Positions 41,860-53,561 of a stretch of 64,000 bases of DNA are shown piece by piece. Source of the stretch: Pseudo-nitzschia pungens (taxonomy: Eukaryota > Bacillariophyta > Bacillariophyceae > Bacillariales > Bacillariaceae). The translations under genes were made by a program, and so were the position numbers. Within the stretch, counting starts at the first letter, position 1. Every line of letters starts with the position of its first letter. Under the pieces are notes generated by a model. That model saw only the letters and a list, made by a program, of their open reading frames with translations. It was not told where the DNA came from and ran no database searches. The stretch covers positions 5,863,001-5,927,000 of the forward strand of contig CM074758.1 of assembly GCA_037355855.1 (NCBI GenBank), written 5' to 3'.

Positions 41860-43389
41860 ATGCCATCGACTGATCCTAGCAAACAAGATCTCCCTACCGG
41901 AAAGCCTGACGATACCGGCAAATCTACCGACAAGGACGCCAGGAAGAAGCCTGCCAGCAAGGAGCAAGACCAAGGACGTAAGCAATCGCGCACCTCCAAA
42001 CTGAAGGATCCACCATCGAAACACTCCAAAACTTCGGCCGGGTCACCTAAATCTGGTGGTGGTGGTGGCGCTGCTTCAGCTACTACCAATGATGTTGTCG
42101 CAGCCGGAACTACTGCTGCTGGTGCATCTCGCGTTCGGATGGAAGGAGAAGAGAACCTTGAAATTCAACCCAGAACCGACACTGCTCTTAACCTCCTTGC
42201 CAGCCTGTTCAAAGACATGCAACAAGAGCTGAAAGATCTACGAGCTCGTGTGGATAACCCAGCACCTGCTCCTGCGCCTGCACCTACTGAAACTTCTGAA
42301 GTACCCCCTCATGTCCTTGCCGCTGACAAAGCTGCCAGGGATGCAGGAGGTATCTCTGGATACAAGGACGGGCAACGGCTCAACGCGCGTGAAAAGGATC
42401 TCCTACGGATCCTCGCATCTTTCTCCGACCTTGCTACTGCGGAGGAACTCTTTCGTCGTAACATCTGTACGATCAAGTCCATCCAGAACCTCAAGCCTGA
42501 GACGGCCTCTCGATTCTCTCGGAATGTATCTGGGGCGTGCCATCCGATGTGCCCTTCCCCATCCGCAATCCTTATTACCGACCCTCTGATCCAGAAGCTA
42601 TTGGTATTCAGCCATTGGATACACTACCAACCTTTGATTGGTATGCAACCTACTGCTAGCAATTGGCTGAACGAGATTGATGCCTACGAACAAACCGAGG
42701 AACGTACTGAAGTTATGCTCGAGGCGAAAGCCTTAAGCTCTGTCACGACGGATCCCCCTGTACTGAAGACCAACGCGAAGTTTGCTGAATGGGACCAAGC
42801 CTTTTGGAACGATCTACGAACAAGATTCAACAAGCACGGTATTCCTCTTGTCTACGTCATTCGCCCGAAGGAGGAGACGGAAGTCACTACTCAACATCGA
42901 CTCAGAAATGTTGGAGATGGGAACGGTTATTCTGATTGGACGGAGTACAACATCCATTGTCTTGCTCTGAGTGGCGACCACTTCCGCGCAGATAACCAAG
43001 CCGTCTGGACCCTACTCTGTCGTGCTATTCGTGGTGGACCCGGATGGGAATATATTCGTCAATACCATTATGGTAACGATGAATCGACCGGCGACGCGCG
43101 AGCTGCTTATCTCAACATCTACGAGCATGCCTACACGGAGACGAATGTCGATGCGATTATTGAACGAACCTTCAGAGCAATGCGAGAATCTACGTACTCA
43201 GGTGACTCCCACAATCTCAATTTCGATCAGCACTGCCAGAATTGGTTAAAGTTCCGCACTACGCTAATGACCTATGACGAACACCAAAGCGAGAAGAGAT
43301 TCACGCTCGACTTCTTCCGTTCGATAACCGACGAAAGATTTAACGCCGCCAAGACCAAGGCCGTCGAGTATAAGGAGAAATACATGCAC
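41860..43389 (+). pseudogene. CoDi (Copia) gag, 3' truncated
   Basis: About 510 residues. The N-terminus is Lys/Ser/Pro-rich (MPSTDPSKQDLPTGKPDDTG), with a coiled-coil piece (LLASLFKDMQQELKDLRARV). The capsid-like core, from about residue 155 to the end, contains GGISGYKDGQRLNAREKDL, TAEELFRRN, RFSRNVSGACHP, GPGWEYIRQY and YSGDSHNLNFDQHCQNWLKF. It matches the gag at 50571-53561 along the core. It breaks off at KEKYM, exactly where Gypsy DNA of the opposite strand begins (43390), so the nucleocapsid tail and all of pol are missing. Frame intact up to the junction. Confidence 0.82.
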
Positions 43390-44032
43390 GTTTGCTTCTG
43401 ATTGGTAGTGTTCCGAATGGTAGTGCTCTTTTGTTGATTAGAGTTCCGGAGGATCCACTGTCTAGTAGCGCTAGTAGTGGTCTTGATTTAGTTGGTATGC
43501 CTTGTATGTACTGTACTGAAGTTAAAAGAATAGGAGCCACGTTGCTCTTATTCGGGGATGCCTGTTCTGCTGGATTTCCAGTAGTCAACAGCAGTTTTAA
43601 ATAATTTTGCTCCAGCGCACCTCCTCTGGTGTAGTCTTTGGAGTTTCCGGGATTGCAATAGAGATTTTTTGCTGTACCGGTAGACCAATTTGTTGCCAGA
43701 GACAAGAGTGGTCTATTTATTGCTGCTGTGCTATCTTTTGCGTCTGTACCCTTGGATCGATTCGGTTGGTTTCGATTCGGATCCATATTTGGATTGCTCT
43801 TTGCGGAGAATCGAACTGTTTTTGTTGTTGCTGCGTTAGCAGGCTTGTCTGAGCGTTCAACAGGAATAATCCATCCTGTAGGTTCCTTCCCCTCTTTATC
43901 TGGGAGATCTCCTCCATGCGTCATCCCAGACAGCAGGGCTGTGCTGGCATCCAGTTCCTGGGGAGCTGGAGGCAAGGTGATTGCTGGTTTAGGTGAAGCC
44001 GGGGGCTTCTTAGGCTTGGAGCCATTGGAGAT
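43390..44032 (-). pseudogene. Gypsy pol N-terminus (aspartic protease), truncated
   Basis: In the same frame as gag, after its TGA stop. It begins with a Pro-rich linker (KPPASPKPAITLPPAPQELD), then HGGDLPDKEGKEPTGW, and ends with the protease active site LLALLDSGSSGTLINKRALP before the frame enters CoDi sequence. RT, RNase H and integrase are lost. Confidence 0.8.
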
Positions 44033-45079
44033 TCAGGGGAGCCAAATGAGGTCCCCATCGATGCTCCGTTCCGTTCTTCCACCATGATTGGCATGGTATT
44101 CTTCAATCGCTGCGTCACGAGCTGCGTTGATATGGGCTTGGAAGGTCTCATTGCTCCCTGGGATCATGAGCGCTTGAGTATGGGTATGGAAGGACTCAGT
44201 TTGGTTGTTACCGGGGGCCTTGTAGTTCTTGGAGAACCGGTTCTTCGGACACTCGGACCAATCATGGTTGTGACCGGGGATCCTGCAGGGATTGGACTTC
44301 TTCTTGTTGTTGTTTCCCTTGTGGTTCTGCGAGTTGCGCTTGCGAGAGTTGTTATTGTTGTTCGAATGGTTCGAGCGCTTCTGTTGTTTGCTGTTGTTCT
44401 TGTTGCCTTTCTTGTTGGCTTGGCGCTCGTGACAGCTCATGTGGTCCACAATGTGTTGGACTGTGGTGGTCTCCTGAATGCCACTGTGGATGATTCCGTA
44501 GCTTTCGATCCATGCTGAAGGGAAGGAGTGCAATAGAATAGTGAGTTTTTCTACTCTCGAGAGGGGGGCACTGCTTCCATCTAGTTTCTGGGTGTATTTC
44601 ATGAGGATAAGGATTCGATCGGCATGCTCTTTGCATGTAACTGATGGAGTCTTCCGGCATTCTGCGCTCCTTAGATAGGTGTGCATGATGTCTCTGGCAT
44701 CTCTGGCGTTGCAGTAGAGCTTGGTGAAGTCAAGGAACGCTTGGTCGTATCCACCGATTTCTTCTTGCGCGTATTGGTATTCCTCTGGATCCAGTGGGTC
44801 CTTGATCATGTCATTCCATTTGCTCTGTGCATCAGTGGTGAGGCATCGACTGAAGTGGGTGAGGTAGATGTCAACTGGTAGTCTCAGAAGCTTGGCGGCG
44901 TTTCGAAAAGACTCCTCCACAAAGAGCAGCTCTTCCAGACCTCCTGTCTCCGTAAACAGGGGGACTTTCATGCTGTCGGTTCGATCATCGTCGACATTGT
45001 ATAGGGTGAAGAGCTTGGGCTTGGTTCGATCGAAAGAGCTCTTGTAAGCAATAGGGGGGTCTCTGTAGATGCCAGCCAT
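44033..45079 (-). CDS. Gypsy gag
   Basis: 348 residues, ATG start (MAGIYRDPPIAYKSSFDRTK), full length. The capsid-like region spans residues ~20-215, with LRLPVDIYLTHFSRCLTTDA, KDPLDPEEYQYAQEEIGGYD, YLRSAECRKTPSVTCKEHAD and LLHSFPSAWIESYGIIHSGI. A basic Asn/Lys stretch follows, then the zinc-knuckle-like CRIPGHNHDWSEC near residue 270. This is C-X4-H-X-H-X4-C rather than the usual CCHC. It ends DLIWLP at a TGA, with pol continuing in the same frame. The frame is intact; the element is not, because pol is cut. Confidence 0.85.
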   Translation of the reverse strand: MAGIYRDPPIAYKSSFDRTKPKLFTLYNVDDDRTDSMKVPLFTETGGLEELLFVEESFRNAAKLLRLPVDIYLTHFSRCLTTDAQSKWNDMIKDPLDPEEYQYAQEEIGGYDQAFLDFTKLYCNARDARDIMHTYLRSAECRKTPSVTCKEHADRILILMKYTQKLDGSSAPLSRVEKLTILLHSFPSAWIESYGIIHSGIQETTTVQHIVDHMSCHERQANKKGNKNNSKQQKRSNHSNNNNNSRKRNSQNHKGNNNKKKSNPCRIPGHNHDWSECPKNRFSKNYKAPGNNQTESFHTHTQALMIPGSNETFQAHINAARDAAIEEYHANHGGRTERSIDGDLIWLP

Positions 45080-45109
45080 GTTGCTTGTCGGGGATACAAG
45101 GTGCTTGTT

Positions 45110-45500
45110 TTGTTGAGTTTAAGGGTGGTTTATTTGTCTTGAGATTTCAGTACTGAATTCTACTACTGTTCCTACGTTGTAACACTCTAAGGTAGAAATT
45201 CGGAGTAGTATGTAAATTGTGAATGTTTAAATACTTTACGAGATATTGTTATGCGAATAAAGAAAGGCGACATATAAAATTTCGAGGTCGCGAGCATAGC
45301 CACACTTTGGCATGCTCTGCCATAAATGTTCATTCATTGTCGGTTCCCACGATTAGGCATATATCCTAATCTGGGACTCGACCATAATAGTTAGGACACA
45401 TAATACATGTATCCGGTACCGAATATTATATTTGATTATTCAATGCGGGATTCGGTTAATTATTAAGTCGTAACCTACTAGCGTACGCTAGCATGTTACA
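45110..45500 (-). repeat. 5' LTR of the minus-strand Gypsy copy
   Basis: Read on the minus strand it starts TGTAACATGCTAGCG at 45500 and includes TAATTAACCGAATCCC and CTACCTTAGAGTGTTAC, shared with 29915-30290. The inner end was not determined. At 45501 the sequence changes directly to Gypsy gag of the other strand. Confidence 0.75.
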
Positions 45501-46297
45501 CCCAGAGCAAGTGGAACGACTTGATAAAGGATCCACTTGACCCAGAAGAAAACCAATACGCTCAAGAAGAGATCAGCGGATACAAGCAAGCATTCATTGA
45601 CTTCACCAAGCTCTATTGCAACACCAGGGATGCCAGAGATATCATGCACACCTACCTTCGAAGTTCCGAGTGTAAAAAGACCCCGTCGGTTACATGCAAG
45701 GAACATGCCGACCGGATCCTTATTCTCATGAAATACACCCAGAAGCTAGATGGAAGCAGTGCTCCTCTCTCCAGAGTGGAAAAGCTCACCATTCTTCTCC
45801 ATTCCTTTCCCTCTGCATGGATCGAGAGCTATGGCATTATCCACAGTGGAATTCAAGAAGATACCACAGTCCAACACATTGTGGACCACATGAGCTGTCA
45901 CGAGCGCCAAGCCAACAAGAAAAGCAACAAGAATAACAACAAACAACAGCAGAAGCGCTTGAACAACAACAGCAACTCTCGTAAACGTAACTACAATTCC
46001 AACCAAAAAGGAAACCAGAACAAGACGAAGTCCAATCCCTGCCGGATCCCCGGTCACAATCACGATTGGTCTGAGTGTCCCAAGAACCGGTTCTCCAAGA
46101 ACCACAACAAACGCTCGGGTAACAACCAAACTGAGTCTTTCCACACTCATACTCAAGCGCTTATGATACCAGGAAGCAACAAAACCTTCCAAGCCAACAT
46201 CAATGCAGCTCGCGAAGCAGCAATTGAAGAATACCATGCCAATCATGGTGGAAGAACAGAACGGAGCATCGATGGGGACCTCATTTGGCTTCCCTGA
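45501..46297 (+). pseudogene. Gypsy gag, 5' truncated
   Basis: Begins at codons QSKWNDLIKDPLDPEENQ, lacking about 90 N-terminal residues of the gag at 45079. The capsid part, the KSNKNNNKQQQKR linker and the knuckle CRIPGHNHDWSEC are present. It ends DLIWLP at TGA (46295), with pol in the same frame. There is no natural start codon. Confidence 0.8.
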
Positions 46298-48190
46298 ATC
46301 TCCAGAGGCCCCAAGCCTCCTAAGAAGCCCCCGGCTTCACCTAAACCAGCAATCACCCTGCCTCCAGCTCCCCAGGAACTGGATGCTAGCACAGCCCTGC
46401 TGTCTGGGATGACGCATGGAGGAGATCTCCCAGATAAAGAGGGGAAGGAACCTACAGGATGGAGTATTCCTGTTGAGCGCTCAGCAAAGCCTGCAATCGC
46501 AGCAACAACAAAAACAGTTCGATTCTCTGCTACAGAGGACAGATCAAACATGGATCCGAATCGAAATCAAACGAATCAATCCAAGGGTTCAGACGCGAAA
46601 GATAGTATAGCAGCAACAAATGGACCACTCTTGTCTCTGGCAACAAATTGGTCTACCGGTACAGCAAAAAATCTCTATTGCAATCCCGGAAACTCCAAAG
46701 ACTACACCAAAGGAGGTGCGCTGGAGCAAAATTATTTAAAGCTGCTGTCGACTGCTGCAAATCCAGCAGAACAGGCATCCATGAATAAGAGCAACATGGC
46801 TCCTATTCTTCTAACCACAGTACAGTACATACAAGGCATCCATATGAAATCAAGACCACTACTAGCGCTACTAGACAGTGGATCCTCCGGAACTCTAATC
46901 AACAAAAGAGCACTACCATTCGGAACACTACCAATCAGAAGCAAACATCAAGTCCTAACTACCACAGCAAATGGGAGCTTCGATACTACCAAGTATATTA
47001 TCATGAAGAACATCAAGCTACAAGAGTTTGGCAACTACACCATCGACCAACACGAGGCAAGGCTCTTCCATTCCCCGAACTGCAAATATGATCTGATACT
47101 AGGCAGAGACTTCCTCCACCTAGCAAAGATCAACCTCCTATTCAATACGGACGCAGTTCAATGGATGGACAGAACTATTCCCATGAAAGACACCTCTCTC
47201 TACCAGGCAGCAAACCATACCATGCTCATGGAAGAACTTGAAGATGCTGAGCTCTTTGCTGATGACCTCACCGTTGCCAATCCATACAAGTCCAAGGTGA
47301 TTCTCGAGAGAGCCTACCAAGAAACAGATCCATCTACAGTCGCACGACAACAGTCCCACATGTCCTCAGCAGAGCAGCAGCAGTTCCAAGCAATACTAAA
47401 CAAGTATCCAAACGTCTTCAATGGAGAACTTGGCAAATACCCTCACAAGAAGATCTCTCTAAGACTGAAGCCCGGATCCAAGCCCATACACAAGAAGCCC
47501 TATCCAGTTGCATACAAACAAGAAGACCTATTCAAAAGGGAGCTCCAGAATCTTTGTAATGATGGAGTACTCAAGAGATGCACTGGACCAGCTGAATGGG
47601 CATTTCCAACCTTCATAGTACCAAAGAAAGACAACAGAGTCAGATGGGTATCAGACTTCAGAGAACTTCTTGAACTTCTTGAACGCCGACCTTATCCCAT
47701 ACCAAGGATACAAGATATCATGAACAAGAGAGGCAAGTACACTCACTTCACCAAGATTGACTTGTCCATGCAATACTACTGCTTTGAACTGAATGACGCA
47801 AGCAAGAAGCTCTGTACCATAGTAACGCCTTATGGTTGCTATGAGTACCAAAGACTGCCAATGGGTGTCAAAGTCTCTCCAGATGTTGCTCAGCAACTCA
47901 TGGAAGATATTCTACAAGACACTGACTGCACTGTTTATATTGACGATATTGGTATATGGACCGATGGATCCTTTGACCTCCACATGAAGACCATAGACAA
48001 GATCCTAGACCGGCTCAACCAAAATGGACTCAAATGCAACCCACTCAAATGTGATTGGGCTGTACAAGAGACTGACTTCCTTGGATATTGGATGACCCCT
48101 ACAGCTGTTAAGCCTTGGAGAAAGAAGATTGAAGCCATTCTACATATGGATCAACCAAGAACCATAACTCAAGTCAAGTCCTTCCTTGGC
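45501..48190 (+). mobile_element. Gypsy-type retroelement fragment, plus strand
   Basis: Starts in mid-gag right at the end of the opposite LTR and stops in reverse transcriptase. With 43390-45500 it forms a head-to-head pair of close relatives: gag and protease regions can be aligned almost base for base. Confidence 0.8.
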
Positions 48191-48214
48191 GCAGTAGGAT
48201 CGTCTGATAACTGA
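46298..48214 (+). pseudogene. Gypsy pol: protease and reverse transcriptase, 3' truncated
   Basis: In frame with gag after the TGA. The first ATG is 46409 (MTHGGDLPDKEGKEPTGW). Protease active site LLALLDSGSSGTLINKRALP is near residue 155 of the 46409 frame. The RT domain from about residue 345 has KPIHKKPYPVAYKQE, WAFPTFIVPKKDNRVRWVSD, FTKIDLSMQYYCFEL, YQRLPMGVKVSPDVAQ and the catalytic YIDDIGIW. After VKSFLGAV, where the thumb starts, it turns into unrelated DNA (GSSDN, stop). RNase H and integrase are missing. Apart from the truncation the RT is free of stops. Confidence 0.85.
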
Positions 48215-48321
48215 TTTTAAACGTGGGTCGAAACTTTTCGTGTCGGGTCCTTTTGGGGTCAAATTTTTGACCAAATGATTGTCCCCTGGCTTCATTTTTT
48301 CAGTCCTGTACCATATATATT

Positions 48322-48790
48322 CTAGAGGCAACGCCCATCATTTTTAGAGGCAACGCCCATCAATTTTTGAGGCAACGCCCATCAATTTTTGAGGCAACGC
48401 CCATCATTTTTAGAGGCAACGCCCATCATTTCAAGAGGCAACGTCCATCATTTCAAGAGGCAAAGCCCATCATTTTTAGAGGCAACGCCCATCATTTCAA
48501 GAGGCAACGCCCATCATTTCAAGAGGCAACGCCCATCATTTCAAGAGGCAACGCCCATTGTTTCTAGAGGCAACACCCATCGTTTCTAGAGGCAACACCC
48601 ATCGTTTCTAGACAGAACGCCCATCATTTTTAGAGGCAATGCCCATCATTTCTGGAGGCAATGCCCATCATTTTTAGAGGCAACGCCCATCAGTTTTTGA
48701 CCCAACACCCATCATTTCTAGAGGCAATGCCCATCGTTTCTAGACGGAACGCCCATCATTTCTAGACGCAATGATCATCATTTGGAGACG
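48322..48790. repeat. 22 bp tandem array
   Basis: About 21 copies of AGAGGCAACGCCCATCATTT with A/T variants at the end (TTT, CA). Degenerate copies (GACGGAACGCCC, GGCAATGCCC) lie at the 3' side. Open frames on this array are artefacts. Confidence 0.9.
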
Positions 48791-48901
48791 GAGCCCTGAT
48801 TGTTTTGTCTACCCTATAGTATTATGGATTGACGCCATTTCCAATCACAAATTGCTTTTAATTTAAACTATCACTAACTGACCTCAATATTACCATCCAT
48901 T

Positions 48902-49311
48902 TTACAATTCCGCCAACAACTTCCTTCTCTCATTACTCATTATGGGATCAATATGCTTTCTCCTCTTCTTTCTCTTTGTCTTGGTACTAGCAGAATCTGA
49001 TTGTAATGCCACACCTCCATCTCCACCTTTTCGTTTTGAAGCCATGTTGATTCGTCTCATCATGGCGATTTCAAAATCTTCCACTTTTTCTTTTTTCTTT
49101 TTCGCTTTTTCCTTTGCCTCGACTTTTGCTTTTTCCCTTGCCTCGATGTTTTCCTCATCTTCTTCTTCATCTTCTTCCCCCTCTAGGTTGTAGCCAGGGA
49201 AGCGGATATCCATCAGTTCTTCACACACTCTTTCATACATTTCTATTCCATCTTCCGACCAACCCTCCTCGTTTCCACTTCTTGGGTCACAATATTTTTT
49301 GCCAACCTTGT
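48902..49311 (-). pseudogene. C-terminal part of an unknown basic protein, cut by a CoDi LTR
   Basis: About 137 codons are genuine (NKVGKKYCDPRSGNEEGW to the stop); upstream the frame runs into the CoDi LTR at 49311. The pattern EEGWSEDGIEMYERVCEELM, followed by an acidic/Lys-rich coiled stretch and a KTKRKKRRKH nuclear-type signal, recalls the DNA-binding accessory ORF of Harbinger-like transposons. I cannot confirm this. The N-terminus is missing from this window. Confidence 0.5.
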
Positions 49312-49316
49312 TAAAT

Positions 49317-50570
49317 TGTAACCGTGACATGATCCACTGCATACGCGCACCATGCGCAAAATAGTTTTCTACAAGGGTTTCCAGTACTGCTTGTAAACAA
49401 GCAGCAAACACAACAAGACAGCGACGTTGATTCCCCGACAAGATTGCTGTCTTCACTTCTTTAGTTTAACTCTGATTTGAATACCTTGATACCTACATCC
49501 TGCTCCCTGAGCAACTCCCTGTAGAACTACAAGCCTAGGATCTAACTGACTGTGCCAAGTGGTAGTAGTTAGAATAGATCCGGCCAACTGTCTTCCCCTT
49601 TGGTCGTAGTGGTGATATGAGACTATCGATAGAACAGACCGGCACCTCAACCGGTTTGCATGCCTTTGCCATTACAACCAACAATATCTCCAAGCTTGCT
49701 CCTTATTCCCTGAGCTAAGTTCAGCTACATTTTAACAGATTAACAGTTGCAAGCTTATTTTGAGCTTGCAAAGCTGGAGATCTACAAGCAATACGAAAAA
49801 CAACAAGGAACAACAACGACGACGGAAGAACGAAACGACGAAACGACGTTGTTACAGGAATAATTTCATACTGGATCCCCAAGCTCCCTGTTGCAAAGCC
49901 GTTCCAAGTATTCTTATTCTCCTTGTTATTGCGGATATAACCATACAAGCGGCGTCTCGAAACTCCAAGAACTGACGGAGAAAGAATTTTTAAAATTCTT
50001 CTGCTGCTGCTGCACCTATTTCTCCCGTCACGACGCACCGTACAACATATAACCTCCACTTGATACATCTGTATCCCCTGAATACAGCAGCTGTAATCAT
50101 CACTGCTGTATCCACCAGCCACTTATATCCCTGTTCCTTCGGCTGGATATCCCCCTTTCTTCTCGGATCTTCTCCACACCACACGAACCGTGTTTTCAAA
50201 CAACAATGGCGTTTTCGAACAACAACGGCGTTTTTGAACGATAACGGCGCTTTCGAACAACAACGGTGGTTTCGACCAACAACAGTGTTTACAAACAACA
50301 AAACGTCCCTCAATAAATTCAGCGCTCAGCAACTGCTGTTTTAACGGTGTTTTTCGAACGACAACGGCGTTTTCGAACAACAATGGTGTTTTCGAACGAC
50401 AACAACGTTCCTCAACAAATACAGCGCTCAGTAATATATAACCTCCACTGAGTTCCCAAATACAGCTGCAATAACATCTGTATTTCCCCCTGGCATATAA
50501 ACTCCCTGTTCCTGGCATATAAACTCCCTATTTCTGGATCTTATCCTTTCGACTTTCCAACACTTCCTTT
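49317..50570 (+). other. CoDi LTR and leader
   Basis: 1.25 kb without genes. The first ~720 bp match 22359-23090. A segment at 50190-50420 with repeated CGTTTTCGAACAACAACGG units is absent from the other copy. The LTR/leader limit and the primer-binding site were not identified. Confidence 0.65.
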
Positions 50571-53561
50571 ATGCCTCATCGACGCACCCGACAAAGCACT
50601 CCCTTTCCCCCTTCCTACCAAGATCAATACCGAGACCTACGGTCTATTATCACCGCCTCCCACTCTCTCTTTGATCGACAGATGACTCCTGCGGATTCCA
50701 ATACCACGCCTGATGCGTCTCCCGCCGACGCGTCTCCTCCAGACACCGTAGACGACACGGCCCCAGCAATCTGGCTCTCAGCAGTCAGGCCACCAGCAGT
50801 CCGGCCATCAGCAGTTGGGCTCCCAGCAGTCTGGCTCCCAGCAGTCCGGGCACCAGCAGTCTGGCCATCAGCAGTTGGGCTCCCAGCAGTCCGGCTCCCA
50901 GCAGTCCGGCCGTCAGCAGTCAGACTCCCAGCAGTCAGGCTCCCAGCAGTCCAGCTCCCAGCAGTCCAGCTCCCAACAGTCAGGCTCCCAGCAGTCAGGC
51001 TCTCAGTTGTCAGGCCACCAGCAGTCCGGTCCCAACCCATTGGGTTCTCCGCCTTCAGGCAAAGTCCCTGCTTCTTCCTCTATCCTTAAGCAATCTACTA
51101 TTGCCTTTTCCTCTGCCAAGACGTCTGCTCCCTCTCTGCCTTCGCTTTCCTCCCAGCAGAAAGCACGCCAAGCACAGCGCAAGAAGGCTCTGGCTGCTGC
51201 AAACAAGGCTCATTCTGATTCCTTCTTCTGGTGTTTTTATGGTCGGAGTCCCGGTTCTGGCAGGTCTACCACACCTCCTGCAATTCAAGCCTTTCGCAAA
51301 TCTCCAACAGGTTCCCGCTCATGGGCTGGGTGCCCCAGCCCTACACACTTTTTCAGCAAGAAGGAGGGTCAAGACAAAAAATCCATCCATGATATCTGCC
51401 AGACTGCCATCCCTCCTGTTTATGCTCAGGCTTTTCCTGACAATCCTGATTGGCGCACTGCCTCTGTAGATTCCTTGGCCTCTCTTGCATCTGCTTGCTT
51501 TCAAGGCTCAGCTCCAGCCTGGACCAAGCAACCCTCTGGCCATGCTCTGAAGAAATGTCTTATTGGTTTGGTCAAGATGTCTCCTGAGTGTTTTGAAGAC
51601 TTGTATTGTGAGGGCAACCTTCTGCCAAGCACTGAAGGAAAAGTTTGGTTGGCAGCTAACCAGGTGCTTGGCTCCCACTTGCATTTCAAGAAGAGACCTC
51701 CTGCCCCTGCTCCCACTGCAGTTGCTGATGCTTCCACTTCCATATCGGTGTCCTTTCTCCCTGGTGTTGGTGGTGCTACTGTCCTGTCCTCTTCTGCTGG
51801 GCATTTCCTCCAACGCAGAGGGGTTTGCTCCAGTGATTCCAGGGCTCCAGTGGATGTCACTGCAGGTACCAAGTGTTCACATAGTCCCTATGTTACACTT
51901 TCTCTTCCCCAGCTCATGTCTCAGCACCCTGGGGAGCTGTATGATGAACTGCTTAAGTCTCTCAAGGAAGCCCTGGAATTGCTCTGGAAAGTTGACAAGC
52001 GCCTGGTGTTGTATGTTCTCAAGCAACTTAAAATCCTAAAGGACCGAATGGATGAAAAGTTCGGTACCTCCAAAGACAAGGAGGCCCTTATTGCTTCCAA
52101 CAGAGCTGCTCAGGCAAGAGGAGGCATCTACGGCTACAATGACGGCAAGCCACTCACCAAGCGGGAAGGAGATCTCTTTGAGGTCTACGAATCTTTCTGT
52201 AATGAGGGGACGGCTGAAGAGTTATTCCGCTCTGATTTATCCACGATTGATTCCATCCGTCGGCTCACCCCTGAGCGTGCTTCCAGATTCTCCAGAAACC
52301 TTGCCTCCTACAGGCACCCTGCTTGTCCTGACCCTACGGCTGTCTATATCAGTGACTCTCTTATCAAGAAGCTAATGGTGTTTGCTGAATGGGTCCGCTA
52401 CCAACCCCTCATTGGTGTCTGCCCCACTGCCAAAAAATGGTTGGAGCAACGAGATTCTTATGAACGGACTGAGACGCGTCTAGTGGCGACGAAGAAGCAA
52501 CGAGAGGCAACTCCCGTGACGACTCCCCGCCCAAGTTTTCTGAATGGGACCGAGCATTCCGCCAAGACCTCCGCAATCGTTTCAACAAGCATGGATTCCC
52601 CCTACTGTATGTGATTCGCTTAGAGGAAGAAGCTAAGGTGACGTCGGCGGACCGATCTAGTCCCATTGGCGGCAGAGACGGCTTCTCCAACTGGACGGAA
52701 TACAATTTACGGTGTGCAGTGCTTGAAGGCGAGCAGTTTGAAGAGGATAACCAAACGGTCTGGACATTGCTTTGTACTGCTGTACGAGGTGGTCCAGGTT
52801 GGGAATACATCCGAACCTTCGCATATCAACGGGACGAGACACGAGGTAATGCCCGAGCGGCATACCTCCATATCTACGACCATGCCTTCACGGAGACGAA
52901 CATTGACGCGGTTGTCAGCAAGACCATCAAGGCCATCGCGGACTCCAAGTACTCAGGCGACTCCCATCACCATGATTTCGAGACCCACTGCCGATATTGG
53001 TTGAAGTTCCGTACCACTCTCATCAACTACGCTGGATATGATCCAAAGAGAGACGAGAAGCAATTCATCTTGGACTTCTTCAGATCGATTACAGACAAGC
53101 GTTTGAATAATGCCAAATCAATCGCTCTCCGCGACAAGGCGAAGTATATGTCGAATTTCAGGGAAATGGTTGCAATGTTCACTGAAGAACTTGGTATAAC
53201 AACCATCCATCATTCGAACAAGCGCAGTCGATCCGTTTCAGCTTTTGTGGCTAGTGGAGGCGGGAATGGAGGTGGGAATCGAAACAAGAAATCCAAGTCC
53301 GTGGCAGGTACCTACACCAGTACGATTGAAGCCAAGAATTATCCCCCATCTGTCTACAGGACCTTCTCCACCGAACAACAAGAGAAACTAAAAGAGCTCC
53401 GTCGAAAGAAGGCCCAATCCTGCAGCGTCCAAGCCGGAGAGACTCAACCAGCACCATCTCCTCCCCAGGCAAGCGGCACGGGCAACAATTTCAGAGCTGA
53501 GGGACAAAAGAAAGCCAAAAATGGCAAAGGAAAAGGCAATGGCAATGCCCAGAAGGATTGA
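50571..53561 (+). pseudogene. CoDi gag, frameshifted and enlarged
   Basis: ATG start at 50571 (MPHRRTRQSTPFPPSYQDQY). After about 65 codons the frame changes at 50765, where a 12-15 bp repeat (CCAGCAGTCCGGCTC type) encodes a long SQQSGSQQSG tract in the second frame. Residues beyond it (51230-51900) have no counterpart in the gag at 41860. The conserved core from about 52075 (GGIYGYNDGKPLTKREGDL) matches it well. A second shift near 52500-52530 returns to the first frame (KFSEWDRAFRQDLRNRF). The C-terminus is basic (KSKSVAG...KKAKNGKGKG), with no CCHC knuckle. It ends AQKD at TGA followed by CTA, with pol open in the same frame. Confidence 0.8.

Larger units (their letters stand above)
43390..45500 (-). 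mobile_element. Gypsy-type retroelement fragment, minus strand
   Basis: It contains the 5' LTR (45500 downwards), gag and the start of pol, ending in the protease domain at 43390 against CoDi gag. The similarity to the plus-strand copy (GTTTGCTTCTGATTGG in complement) stops at that point, which fixes the junction to a few bases. Confidence 0.8.

Noticed and set aside
48322..48790. CRISPR-like regular repeats
   Set aside because: The 22 bp units are contiguous without unique spacers, and the surrounding DNA is eukaryotic.
50571..51089. Separate small gene of 172 codons
   Set aside because: Its start is the true gag start, but after the frame change at 50765 it only translates the SQQSG-coding repeat in a wrong frame.
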